A DNA stretch of 25,088 nucleotides. Source: an uncultured Chlamydiae bacterium (GTDB lineage Bacteria; Chlamydiota; Chlamydiia; Chlamydiales; Rhabdochlamydiaceae). This document shows, one piece after another, positions 1-6,904 of this stretch. The notes under the pieces were generated by a model. That model had not been told where the DNA came from, did not search any database, and saw nothing but the letters and a program-made list of their open reading frames with translations. Within the stretch, counting starts at the first letter, position 1, and each line of letters opens with the position of its first letter. The DNA lies in NCBI GenBank assembly GCA_945957075.1, contig CAMFJP010000003.1, positions 1 to 25,088 on the forward strand, in the 5' to 3' direction. Position numbers and translations under genes: made by a program.

Positions 1-2
1 CA

Positions 3-48
3 TAAGTTTGATTCCTAAGTTTATGGTTAAAAGCTGGATTCAAACTTA
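3..48. repeat. Inverted repeat at the window's left edge
   Basis: Bases 3-15 and 36-48 are inverted copies matching at 12 of 13 positions, with a 20-base loop. No T-run follows on either strand, so it is not a convincing intrinsic terminator. It lies 94 bases beyond the end of the TetR remnant. It could be a remnant of a mobile-element end or a weak transcript end. The rest of 49-141 holds nothing I recognise. Confidence 0.35.
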
Positions 49-141
49 AATTCTCACTGGACAGTACTCCTCAAAAGATTTATGCTCTTAATTTTAACAG
101 ATTTCATTGCCTTTTACAAGACAAAGTTAACATTTTCTCTT

Positions 142-588
142 TCAGAGATTTACGCCAATAAATTGGAATGATCCCCGGGGAGCGTTTAATTGCTGTTCAA
201 GCAATCTTGGAAATGCTGCACCTCTTCTCTTGAGATCTGCTTCGGTCCATGGATAAATCCCGACATCAGTCAGGAATTGGATCGCGGAGAGGACAAATTC
301 AGCACATTCTCTCGGGTACTCGGTTTGGAATAGTCCTTCTCTGCATCCCTGCTTAATGAGCATTTCAAAGACGGAGGTCAGCTTGATAAGAGTTTCGCTT
401 AAGATACGAATATGCATGACGGCATTAGCGGGTCTATGTAGATGCTCTAAAAGTTGAGGATGAGTGTTTGTCATATTACTCATTTCAACGAGTTTTTTAA
501 TTTTTTCTAGGGCATTGCCTTGAGTCCTTTGCAGTTGGTTTTCCATTTCACCCAACCGAGCATCGACCATGCCAATAACGACAGCTTC
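142..588 (-). pseudogene. TetR/AcrR regulator, C-terminal fragment
   Basis: The reading frame, open from 588 to the stop at 142, encodes the ligand-binding and dimerisation half of a TetR-type repressor. Helical segments such as HPQLLEHLHRP and the downstream FEMLIKQG.REGLF stretch are typical of that half. The N-terminal helix-turn-helix, normally the first 50 to 60 residues, is absent: an in-frame stop lies at once upstream, and beyond it the sequence belongs to an FAD monooxygenase in another frame. An internal ATG at 570 could start a 142-residue product, but without a DNA-binding domain it could not act as a normal repressor. I read it as a broken gene produced by the deletion that also truncated its neighbour. 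Confidence 0.75.
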
Positions 589-845
589 TCAGTAACTTGA
601 TGACTTTCTTGGTCGATGCAGATCGCTCTAGGAATTGCTGTGCGAGAGGCTGAAATAGCGGGATAGATCCCCATTCGTTTCAATACCTCGAGACCAGAGC
701 CGCGGAGATCGATCTTATAGCCACCCGTGCGCAAACAAGGATGTTTTTCAACGAGTGTAGGGGTCATTCCGAATTGCTTCAGCCAATAAGCTAGAGTTAG
801 TCCTGCAACGCCTGCACCTGATATAAGTACGGTTTTGGTTTTCAT
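507..845 (-). pseudogene. FAD-dependent monooxygenase, N-terminal fragment
   Basis: The start codon at 845 opens a frame with the dinucleotide-binding motif of the PHBH/TetX-type flavin monooxygenases (GAGVAGL near residues 10-16), an acidic residue after the second strand (VEKH) and the family's GYKIDLRG segment. Homology stops after about 85 residues, near position 590. The remaining residues down to the stop at 507 are an out-of-frame reading of the TetR gene. Intact members have about 350 to 400 residues, so the substrate domain and second FAD motifs are lost and the product cannot be active. The intact ancestor probably carried the monooxygenase followed by its TetR regulator. Confidence 0.8.
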
Positions 846-867
846 AATGGCATTATTCCAGCATACC

Positions 868-882
868 GACCGACGGCCGGTC
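868..882. promoter_or_regulatory. TetR-type operator half-sites upstream of the broken monooxygenase
   Basis: GACCG (868-872) and CGGTC (878-882) form an inverted repeat with a 5-base centre, 22 bases upstream of the monooxygenase start codon. GC-rich ACCGACC/GGTCGGT-like palindromes are common operators of TetR-family repressors. The site is probably the relic operator of the regulator whose C-terminal half survives at 142-588. Its binding domain is gone, so nothing local is left to bind it. Confidence 0.45.
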
Positions 883-926
883 AAGGCGTAGAAGTTTATT
901 GAATAAAGGACCGCCTAGGCTGGCGC

Positions 927-1532
927 TTATTGATAACCGATTTTCTCTAAGATCTTTTTCGCGTTTTGAACTTGGAGATCACGCATTTTTTTCCATTCGA
1001 TCAAAAGTTCTTTCTTTGAGGCATGAGGGTGTTCATCTGCAAACTGACGAGCAAAATTTAAATAAGCCCATTCATCCTTAAGAGCGTTTCTTTGATCTTT
1101 CCTTGCCAGGTATTCAGATTGCCAAAAATCGGCAAATTCTTGATATGTCGGAGGGGTGCCTTGATACCACTGCTCTTTCAACCAATCTAATCCAAAAACG
1201 GTGTAGTGAAAGTGGGAACCAATAAGTCCCTTAAAGAAATTTCTGGTCTTGGCGTCATTTTTAAAGGCTCCATCCAACATTAGTGCTTCAGGAAAAATGG
1301 GGTAATTGATCCCTCTTCGTGCTTTAGAAGGAGCAGGATATTGGCGTATAGGGAACGATGCTCCAGTTTGGATGAAAGATAGGATCTGGTTGATCAGACC
1401 TGGCTTCTTTTCATTTGATGGGATTTTAAGCTGGTTGCACAGATTTTTTAGTTCAGAAACATGGAAGTACTGTAAACACACCTTGAGCTCATCTAGGATC
1501 ATGGGGTTATCGATTCCGTAATCAGGCTTCAT
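927..1532 (-). CDS. SAP-domain protein (DUF6434-like)
   Basis: A 201-residue soluble protein. Residues about 12-52 resemble a SAP helix-extension-helix motif, a small domain often used to contact DNA or RNA (LKVCLQYFHVSELKNLCNQL, then IPSNEKKPGLINQIL). Residues about 85-150 (FKNDAKTRNFFKGLIG, then FGLDWLKEQ) match my memory of the small DUF6434 domain found next to SAP in similar bacterial proteins. The C-terminus is basic and probably helical. The ATG at 1532 overlaps the end of the upstream methyltransferase gene by 11 bases, so it should be translationally coupled as the last gene of the 4811-927 operon. Function unknown; binding to nucleic acid is an inference from the SAP-like fold. Confidence 0.8.
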   Translation of the reverse strand: MKPDYGIDNPMILDELKVCLQYFHVSELKNLCNQLKIPSNEKKPGLINQILSFIQTGASFPIRQYPAPSKARRGINYPIFPEALMLDGAFKNDAKTRNFFKGLIGSHFHYTVFGLDWLKEQWYQGTPPTYQEFADFWQSEYLARKDQRNALKDEWAYLNFARQFADEHPHASKKELLIEWKKMRDLQVQNAKKILEKIGYQ

Positions 1533-2733
1533 AAGGGGTCACCTTTTCACAATTGCTCTGAATCCTCTTGAGTGTCTTGATGAATAAGGACTTTTCTTCA
1601 TCAGGGACGTCTTCAAAGGCGAGGCGCTCAGTCAATTCGTGAATGCTCCAAATTTTGGCGGTAGCCTCCTTCCCTTGTTGGGAAAGAGATAGAGTGCCGT
1701 TGGCATCTACGATCAGGTTTTGATCGATCAACGATTGCAAATCCCCTGTTACTTCTGTAGAAATGCCAGCGTCTTTCTTCAATTGATCAGGAGTGGAGGT
1801 CTGATCGCAGTGCAAAATCATCATCATGACCGCCTGCGCTTCCGTAAATGGGGTGGATGCCCTCAATTTTACATCGAACATTTTCCTTACCCATTGGGAT
1901 GTGCAGAATAAATCCCGTCCAATTGACTCCTGGATTTTTTTGGTTAGCATTGAGAGTATCCATTTGGTTTTCAGTTCATAAAGGCTAATTCCAGCGGCAA
2001 CGCCCACGTTAAGAGATTCTACCGTTCCACTCATGGGGATTTGAACTCGCACATCTCCCGCTTTTTCCATGTCGGAAGAACAACCAGTCGTCTCATTGCC
2101 AAAGACAATGGCTAATGGACGACCTTGAATCGGGGCAAATGATTGGATGGTGCTTTCTCGAAGAGTCGTGACGGCAATTTGATATCCGGAGGCTTTTAGC
2201 TTTGCGATTGTCTCTTGGGCTGAGGTATATCGAATCAGATGAGAAGAAAGAATCTTTCCTCGAGAGGCATCGATTGCTTTTGTATAAAACCAATCAAAAT
2301 CCTCTTTCGTCGAAATAAATTCTTGTATTCCAAACGCTTCTGCAGTTCGGACGATCGTTCCAATATTCCCAAAATCTTGCACTCCATCTAAAATGACAAC
2401 TAAATCTCTTGTAGGCTGTGTTATTTCTCGCATTCTTACCATCCCAATGAACGGGACCAGATAGGATGTGTCTGAGATTTTCTTGGATATTCCTTCTGAA
2501 CAAAGGAAAACAGGGATGTTTAGTTTTTCTAGACGGAGAGTAAGTGGATGTCTGCTTTGACTTTGAGCGACAAAGACGGCGTCTATTTGGTTGCCGTTTT
2601 CAAGGACCCAGAGCACTTGATTTTCTCCCTCGACCAAAAACTTACCAGATAGGCGCCGACCTTTTGCATTTTGGAGCGCCCTAGCTTCTAGGACGATCTC
2701 CTCCTTGATGGAGAGTATCGTTTGAGGGTTCAT
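1522..2733 (-). CDS. TrmH/SpoU-family RNA 2'-O-methyltransferase fused to a winged-helix domain
   Basis: A 403-residue protein. Residues 1-105 form the substrate-binding N-terminal domain (KFLVEGENQVLWVLE). Residues about 110-258 are the SPOUT knot domain with all three SpoU motifs: NIGTIVRTAEAFG (123-135, including the catalytic-type arginine 129), FGNETTG (211-217) and IPMSGTVESLNV (232-243). Family members transfer a methyl group from S-adenosylmethionine to ribose 2'-OH in rRNA or tRNA. Plain TrmH-type enzymes end near residue 260; here about 140 residues follow that read like a MarR-type winged helix (TEAQAVMMMIL, a recognition-helix region, then LSLSQQGKEA). The start overlaps the upstream gene by 4 bases (ATGA). 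The RNA target cannot be told from sequence; TsnR-like antibiotic-resistance methylases are one possibility. Confidence 0.88.
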   Translation of the reverse strand: MNPQTILSIKEEIVLEARALQNAKGRRLSGKFLVEGENQVLWVLENGNQIDAVFVAQSQSRHPLTLRLEKLNIPVFLCSEGISKKISDTSYLVPFIGMVRMREITQPTRDLVVILDGVQDFGNIGTIVRTAEAFGIQEFISTKEDFDWFYTKAIDASRGKILSSHLIRYTSAQETIAKLKASGYQIAVTTLRESTIQSFAPIQGRPLAIVFGNETTGCSSDMEKAGDVRVQIPMSGTVESLNVGVAAGISLYELKTKWILSMLTKKIQESIGRDLFCTSQWVRKMFDVKLRASTPFTEAQAVMMMILHCDQTSTPDQLKKDAGISTEVTGDLQSLIDQNLIVDANGTLSLSQQGKEATAKIWSIHELTERLAFEDVPDEEKSLFIKTLKRIQSNCEKVTPYEA

Positions 2734-3707
2734 ACGAGGATTTTCCTCATTTTGTGATGAGGGATCCCATCTTCTTCAAATGGATTTCCTTCCAATGCGT
2801 ATTGGTTTTTCAAATAGAATGGGATAGCAGTGCCTCGCGCATGGCAATAAACTGACTCGTATCCCTTTTCTCGAGCATAGTCTTCGCAGAAAGTCATCAT
2901 CAGCGATCCAATGCCTTTATTTTGGAAAGAGGATTTGATAGCAACTCGTTGCATTTTAGTGGTTGTGCCAACAGGCACAAGAACAGCCGTCGCACAGAGT
3001 TCTTGCCCGAGAAAACCTGCAATATGAATATGATCCTTTTCCAATTCCAACTCTTCTTGGGTGAACGTCAATCCTAGGGGTTTTCGCAGGATTTCTTCTC
3101 GAAGAGACACAGATTTCTTATAGTCATCGCTGCCAAAGTCTACGACCTTGAAGATGATCTTGTCCTTCTTAGGAGTGAACTCCTTGATGAGCTCATAATT
3201 GAGTTGAACGAGACCGCTCGGGTAGTTGTGAGATGAGGTAAGGCGGCAAGGAAGCTCTTTGCCAACCACGTTGAATAGAGGCAGTCCTTCTCCCAAAATA
3301 ATTGGAATAATCCCAATCGTCATATGATCGACCATCTGTGATGCAAGGAATTGAGAAATCGTCACTCCCCCATCGACCCAGATATGACGTGTTCCCTCGA
3401 CATGCAATTTTGCAACCAGTTCAGCGAGGTCTCCACGATAGAGTTCCATCCCCTCTCTTACAGATTTTAACGTGTTGCTCAAGACAACGACCCTTTTCCC
3501 AGGATAAGGATCTAGTACGGTTGTAGCTATTTCGTAGGTTTTCCGACCAATGATCAGAGAGTCGACGCTATCGAGCAGTTGCTTAAATCCGTAATCCTCG
3601 TCAAAGCCACCCACTCTGTCGAGCCAATCCAAACTGTTATCTTTACGAGCGATATAACCATCGATGCTGGCTGCGATATAGATCGAGATTTTTGGTCTTT
3701 TAGTCAT
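2730..3707 (-). CDS. RibD/DHFR-like reductase fused to a GNAT acetyltransferase
   Basis: I chose the ATG at 3707 (325 residues), which has a weak GAAAGA ribosome site; an upstream in-frame ATG at 3728 has none and lies deeper in the preceding gene. Residues 1-178 are a RibD C-terminal / dihydrofolate-reductase-like domain (SIYIAASIDGYIA, IIGRKTYE, VVVLSN, HIWVDGG, ILGEGLPLF), an NADPH-binding fold found in many small reductases. Residues about 184-325 are a GNAT domain resembling ElaA-type acetyltransferases, with the acetyl-CoA loop QNKGIGSLM at 262-270. Both domains look complete. Substrates are unknown. It overlaps the GrpB-like gene by 8 bases and the methyltransferase gene by 4. Confidence 0.85.
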   Translation of the reverse strand: MTKRPKISIYIAASIDGYIARKDNSLDWLDRVGGFDEDYGFKQLLDSVDSLIIGRKTYEIATTVLDPYPGKRVVVLSNTLKSVREGMELYRGDLAELVAKLHVEGTRHIWVDGGVTISQFLASQMVDHMTIGIIPIILGEGLPLFNVVGKELPCRLTSSHNYPSGLVQLNYELIKEFTPKKDKIIFKVVDFGSDDYKKSVSLREEILRKPLGLTFTQEELELEKDHIHIAGFLGQELCATAVLVPVGTTTKMQRVAIKSSFQNKGIGSLMMTFCEDYAREKGYESVYCHARGTAIPFYLKNQYALEGNPFEEDGIPHHKMRKILV

Positions 3708-4242
3708 TTGTCTTTCTGCTTTTTCCATCAGACTGGTTACTGGTCTTAGAACGGATCTTATCGAAGATAGGCTCTTTTAGTTTACGATAATGAGTGCCGA
3801 CCTGGCCCGCCTCAGCAGCGGCTTGCTTTTTGATGTCAGCGTACTCTTGGACTGCCTCAGGATGGGTGCGTAGATAATCTCTGAATTCGATGAATCCTTT
3901 CCAATCGGGACTCTCTGGATAGGTCAGATGGACATGGTATCGTCTTTTACCTTCCTCAAGATCTGGGAGATCAATCACAAAATAGAATCGATCCGCTGTG
4001 CTAAAAGGGGGTCTAAATTCATAGCCAAGCTCTTGGAGTTTTTTTGAGGCATTTTCCATATCCTCCTTCTTGGTGGCAATTGCGATATCGATAATGCCTT
4101 TTCCTCCTAGATCTGGAATAGAAGTGCTGCCGATGTGCTCAATCTTCAGAATGCTTTTGACATGCAGTAAAATCCTCTTTTTTTCTTTTTCAAAGAGTTG
4201 AGGAAAAATCATGCGATATGGCTTGAAAGTGTATTTGCTCAT
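3700..4242 (-). CDS. GrpB family protein (UPF0157, nucleotidyltransferase-like)
   Basis: The ATG at 4242 gives 180 residues and an ATGA overlap with the upstream acetyltransferase gene; a TTG at 4266 is the only longer alternative. The family signature is clear: HIGSTSIPDLGGKGIIDI at residues 36-53, the helix-strand block of the nucleotidyltransferase-superfamily fold that bears the metal-binding residues in relatives. YHVHL and FRDYLR occur later, as is usual for GrpB proteins. The biochemical role of the family is not established; it often sits among acetyltransferase and resistance-like genes, as here. Length is normal. Confidence 0.85.
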   Translation of the reverse strand: MSKYTFKPYRMIFPQLFEKEKKRILLHVKSILKIEHIGSTSIPDLGGKGIIDIAIATKKEDMENASKKLQELGYEFRPPFSTADRFYFVIDLPDLEEGKRRYHVHLTYPESPDWKGFIEFRDYLRTHPEAVQEYADIKKQAAAEAGQVGTHYRKLKEPIFDKIRSKTSNQSDGKSRKTND

Positions 4243-4811
4243 GATTTTACAGATAGGTTTTTCCAAACATCTGCTGTTATGCGGTAAAGAACATGCCTGC
4301 TCAATGGATGTCCGACAGGGAGTCTAGGATGGTCAAAGTCATTGTTGGGTTCGTGATGCATGCCTATTCGTTCCATAACAGCCCGAGACCGCATGTTCGA
4401 TGTAGCGGTGAAGGAGACGATATCTTTTAAATGCAGTTTTTGAAATCCATACTGCAGTGCAGCTTTAGCACCTTCTGTAGCATAACCCTTTCCCCAGTGC
4501 TCAAAAGCCAGCCTCCACCCAATTTCGACTGCAGGCGTAAAAGTTGCCTGAAAAGAAACGGGTTGTAGGCCAATGAAGCCAATAAACTCACCTGTTTGCA
4601 AAAGAGAAGCTGCCCAAAATCCCCAGCCGCAGCGTTGAATATGGTCCGAAAAGAGTTTGACAGATCCATCACTCTCGTCCCGGGTCTGAAGTTTTGGGAA
4701 GTATTCCATTACTCTTGGGTCGGCATTTAACTTCGCAAAGGGCGCAAGATCATCTTCTCGCCACTGGCGCAAAAGAAGCCTTTCGGTTGTAACCGTATTG
4801 TCTGCATTCAT
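4239..4811 (-). CDS. GNAT acetyltransferase, RimJ/RimL-like
   Basis: A 190-residue acetyltransferase. It opens with the typical TERLLLRQWREDD segment (residues 9-21). The EIGWRLAFEHWGKGYATEGAKA stretch, written here as positions 96-117, contains the acetyl-CoA-binding QxxGxG/A-type loop (WGKGYA), and SNMRSRAVMERIGM (138-151) is the conserved helix before the last strands. RimJ/RimL-like enzymes transfer acetyl groups to protein N-termini or small amines; this substrate is unknown. It is the first gene of the five-gene minus-strand operon. No ribosome-binding site is evident before the ATG at 4811. Confidence 0.88.
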   Translation of the reverse strand: MNADNTVTTERLLLRQWREDDLAPFAKLNADPRVMEYFPKLQTRDESDGSVKLFSDHIQRCGWGFWAASLLQTGEFIGFIGLQPVSFQATFTPAVEIGWRLAFEHWGKGYATEGAKAALQYGFQKLHLKDIVSFTATSNMRSRAVMERIGMHHEPNNDFDHPRLPVGHPLSRHVLYRITADVWKNLSVKS

Positions 4812-4859
4812 ATAACTTAAAAGAAAAGTTCTTCTAGAGAATAATAATGTATCGATGAG

Positions 4860-4951
4860 GTATCTGCTGAATATAATTTACCAAATCTCACGAATACGCA
4901 TCAAGAACGAAAAGTATCCGCTGCGTTTAAACATTTATATTCAGCGGATAC
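4860..4951. repeat. Competing inverted repeats sharing one arm
   Basis: Bases 4860-4876 and 4935-4951 are inverted copies matching at 16 of 17 positions (the mismatch is a possible G-U pair). Inside, 4913-4923 and 4942-4952 form a perfect 11-base inverted repeat with an 18-base loop. Both stems use the same right arm, so only one can form at a time. This lies in the 409-base gap between the acetyltransferase gene at 4811 and the SnoaL-like gene, 48 bases upstream of the former. The layout resembles an attenuator or a decayed palindromic element; no leader peptide is visible. Confidence 0.6.
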
Positions 4952-4994
4952 TCACAACCAGGCCTACTATGACAGTCATTTTGATAGGAGATCG

Positions 4995-5080
4995 ATCCGT
5001 AGATTGACAAATGTTGATTTGCGGATTGTTTTTTAGACAGCAAAATTCATCCGCAAAAAGCTATTTGTCATTCTACGGAT
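4995..5080. repeat. Nested inverted repeat (long hairpin)
   Basis: The outer arms 4995-5012 and 5063-5080 match inversely at 17 of 18 positions. The inner arms 5018-5026 and 5049-5057 match perfectly over 9 bases. The arms share the core ATCCGY/RCGGAT with the neighbouring repeat at 4860-4951, giving six occurrences within 170 bases. No open frame runs through it and no T-run follows. It is probably a palindromic mobile element or its remains, or a structured RNA. Confidence 0.6.
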
Positions 5081-5148
5081 AATTTTATTCTCAAGTCTTT
5101 CATAATAAAACAGTTGTAATTTGATAGCTAGGTCGATTTTTAATCACC

Positions 5149-5183
5149 AAAACCTGCCCATCTGATCTAGATGGGTATGTTTT
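5149..5183 (-). terminator. Intrinsic terminator of the SnoaL-like gene
   Basis: Arms 5149-5163 and 5169-5183 pair at 13 of 15 positions around a 5-base loop, with a perfect CCCATCT/AGATGGG core. On the minus strand the arm ends in a TTTT run. It begins about 38 bases after the stop codon at 5221. The A-run/T-run symmetry means it could also stop plus-strand transcription. Confidence 0.6.
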
Positions 5184-5220
5184 GTAAAATATGGATTCCA
5201 AGATAAGCACTGTCAGCCCC

Positions 5221-5571
5221 CTATATTTTTTCGATAAAACAGCTCATATCATAGATGAGCTCTATGCTTGAAATAAGGCCGTCTTGAAAACTGAGTAAAG
5301 AAGCAGCTCGTAGGGGCTTATCAAGACCTGGAATTTCTACGTCGTAGACAATCATTGCTTGGCTATCCGACCCAAATTGCGCACGAATCGTGAGGGTTTT
5401 AAAAATCGTTGAAAAGCCCTTGGCGGCCTTAAGGACTGCTTCTCTGCCCAGGACTTTTTCCTGAGGATCTGAAAATTGCACATCAGGGTGAAGACATTTT
5501 TTCACAGCTTCCATATCCTTATTTCCAAGAGCTGTATAATACGCTACTGCTGTAGACTTTGTGCCGGTCAT
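5221..5571 (-). CDS. SnoaL-like (NTF2-fold) small protein
   Basis: A 116-residue single-domain protein with the pattern of SnoaL-like/NTF2-fold proteins: an opening helix (AVAYYTALGNKDMEAVKKCL), HPDVQFSDPQ, then alternating strands (MIVYDVEIPG and LISSIELIYDMS). Such folds serve as small cyclases, isomerases or ligand-binding proteins; the substrate is unknown. A strong AAGGAG ribosome site precedes the ATG at 5571. It is transcribed away from the TetR gene at 5629 across a shared palindrome, which makes it the likely target of that regulator. A terminator follows the gene. Confidence 0.82.
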   Translation of the reverse strand: MTGTKSTAVAYYTALGNKDMEAVKKCLHPDVQFSDPQEKVLGREAVLKAAKGFSTIFKTLTIRAQFGSDSQAMIVYDVEIPGLDKPLRAASLLSFQDGLISSIELIYDMSCFIEKI

Positions 5572-5589
5572 GATCGTCTCCTTGTAGAT

Positions 5590-5619
5590 TTGACAGTTTT
5601 GAATTGATTATAGTATACT
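5590..5619 (+). promoter_or_regulatory. Promoter for the TetR gene
   Basis: TTGACA (5590-5595), an 18-base spacer and TATACT (5614-5619) make a near-consensus housekeeping promoter. The expected transcription start (about 5625-5627) falls only 2 to 4 bases before the ATG at 5629, so the message would be leaderless or nearly so. No ribosome-binding site is present, which agrees. Confidence 0.6.
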
Positions 5620-5635
5620 ATATCCAATATGTCCA
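5607..5635 (-). promoter_or_regulatory. Promoter for the SnoaL-like gene
   Basis: On the minus strand, TGGACA (5635-5630), a 17-base spacer and a perfect TATAAT (5612-5607) form a strong promoter. It overlaps the divergent TetR promoter. Its -35 box lies inside the first codons of the TetR gene. Confidence 0.55.
5609..5622. promoter_or_regulatory. TetR operator: 14-base perfect palindrome
   Basis: TATAGTATACTATA is a perfect palindrome. It covers the -10 boxes of both divergent promoters in the 57-base gap between the SnoaL-like and TetR genes. Position and symmetry fit an autoregulatory TetR operator that represses both directions at once. Confidence 0.6.
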
Positions 5636-6264
5636 AGATAAAAAAAAGACCCTATAGTTCTAAAACCAGAAACGCCCAGGCAGTGCAAACAAAAGCGCGT
5701 ATTCTGGATGTTGCAAAAAATCTTTTTGAATCCGAAGGGTTTGAACATGTAACGATTGAAAAAATAGCCCAAACTGCAGGCGTTTCATCCCCCACTATCT
5801 ACTCTCTTTTTCAATCCAAGCGCGGCGTGCTACGCGCCCTGATGGATGAGGCTCTTTCCAAAGATCAATTTGATGCCCTTGTAGAAAAAAGCATCCAGGA
5901 AAAATCACCACAAATACGTCTTCATTTTTCTGCTAAGATTGCTCGCCACCTATACGATGCAGAAAAAACGCAAATGGATATTTTTCGAGGAGCTGCTGTC
6001 TTAGCTCCCGAATTTAAGGAGCTAGAAAAAGAAAGAGAGATGCGACGTTACGATCGGCAAGAGATAACCATAAAAGCAATGACAGAAGAAGGGTCTCTCC
6101 TTACAGGTCTTAGTATCAAAAAGGCCAGGGATATCCTATGGGCCTTCACAGGACGAGATCTATATCGCATGCTGGTTATAGAACAAGACTGGTCATCTGA
6201 CGAGTATGAGAAATGGCTAGCGCAAACGCTCGTGCATGCTCTCATAGGCGATCCATTGACTTGA
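5629..6264 (+). CDS. TetR/AcrR family transcriptional regulator
   Basis: A 211-residue repressor-type protein. The helix-turn-helix lies at about residues 25-65: ARILDVAKNLFESEGFEHVT, then IEKIAQTAGVSSPTIYSLFQSK, closely matching the TetR_N consensus. The remaining 145 residues are helical and form the ligand-binding and dimer domain; as usual for the family the ligand cannot be predicted. A basic 20-residue N-terminal extension precedes the domain. The gene is divergent from the SnoaL-like gene and followed after 26 bases by the pentapeptide-repeat gene, so both may be in its regulon. The ATG at 5629 has no ribosome site. Confidence 0.9.
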   Translation: MSKIKKRPYSSKTRNAQAVQTKARILDVAKNLFESEGFEHVTIEKIAQTAGVSSPTIYSLFQSKRGVLRALMDEALSKDQFDALVEKSIQEKSPQIRLHFSAKIARHLYDAEKTQMDIFRGAAVLAPEFKELEKEREMRRYDRQEITIKAMTEEGSLLTGLSIKKARDILWAFTGRDLYRMLVIEQDWSSDEYEKWLAQTLVHALIGDPLT

Positions 6265-6290
6265 ATGCGTAGATTTTATAGATTGCGGGC

Positions 6291-6875
6291 ATGATTTTGA
6301 TGCTAAATCCAGAATCTCAATATGAAGATCACGTATTCAAATCCCTTGATATAAGCAAGAAAAGCCTCAAAAAAAGCATTTTCGATCACGTAACCTTTGA
6401 AAGTTGCCATTTTATTGAAAGTGATTGGCAGCAGGCACAGTTCCACGCGTGCCAATTCAACAACTGTAACCTCAGCCTCGTTAATATGCTAGGATGCCGG
6501 TTGCAGCAAGTTGTCTTTAAAGAGTGTAAGATTGTTGGACTAGACTTTTATAAATGCGAGAAGCTCCTGCATGTTTTATTCGATAAGAGCATTTTGCAAA
6601 CGTGCAACTTTAGCGATCTAAACTTAAAGGGAACCTCTTTTGCAGGATCTAGAATCAAAGAGGCCTATTTCACAAATACAGATCTTTCCGCATCCAATTT
6701 TACCGATACAGATCTAATAGGAACAACCTTTCATCAATGCAATTTGACAAGAGCTGATTTTAGAAATGCCAAAAACTATTGCATTGACTTGCAAAACAAC
6801 ATCGTAAAAAAGGCCCAGTTCTCCTTTCCCGAAGCGATGAGTCTTTTGCACTGTTTCGATATCGTGGTTTCATAA
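6291..6875 (+). CDS. Pentapeptide-repeat protein
   Basis: A 194-residue protein (191 if the second ATG at 6300 is used). From about residue 28 to 165 it has repeats of the A(D/N)LxF type: FESCHF, ACQFNNCNL, CNFSDLNLKGTSF, TDLSASNFTDTDLIGTTF, CNLTRADF. These fold into a right-handed four-sided beta-helix. A non-repeat C-terminus follows (YCIDLQNN to FPEAMSLLHCFDI), typical of the short Qnr/McbG-related family. Qnr and McbG protect DNA gyrase from inhibitors, but many relatives have no known role, so gyrase protection is only a possibility. It follows the TetR gene after 26 bases, with only a weak ribosome site. Confidence 0.87.
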   Translation: MILMLNPESQYEDHVFKSLDISKKSLKKSIFDHVTFESCHFIESDWQQAQFHACQFNNCNLSLVNMLGCRLQQVVFKECKIVGLDFYKCEKLLHVLFDKSILQTCNFSDLNLKGTSFAGSRIKEAYFTNTDLSASNFTDTDLIGTTFHQCNLTRADFRNAKNYCIDLQNNIVKKAQFSFPEAMSLLHCFDIVVS

Positions 6876-6904
6876 AAAATCGGAGTTAAGCATTAAGGGG
6901 AGAC

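Noticed and set aside
890..927. Possible terminator after the SAP-domain gene
   Set aside because: Only a four-base CGCC/GGCG stem is available and the T content after it is poor.
4812..5220. Small gene in the 409-base gap
   Set aside because: No frame with a start, ribosome site and recognisable protein; the palindromes account for most of the structure.
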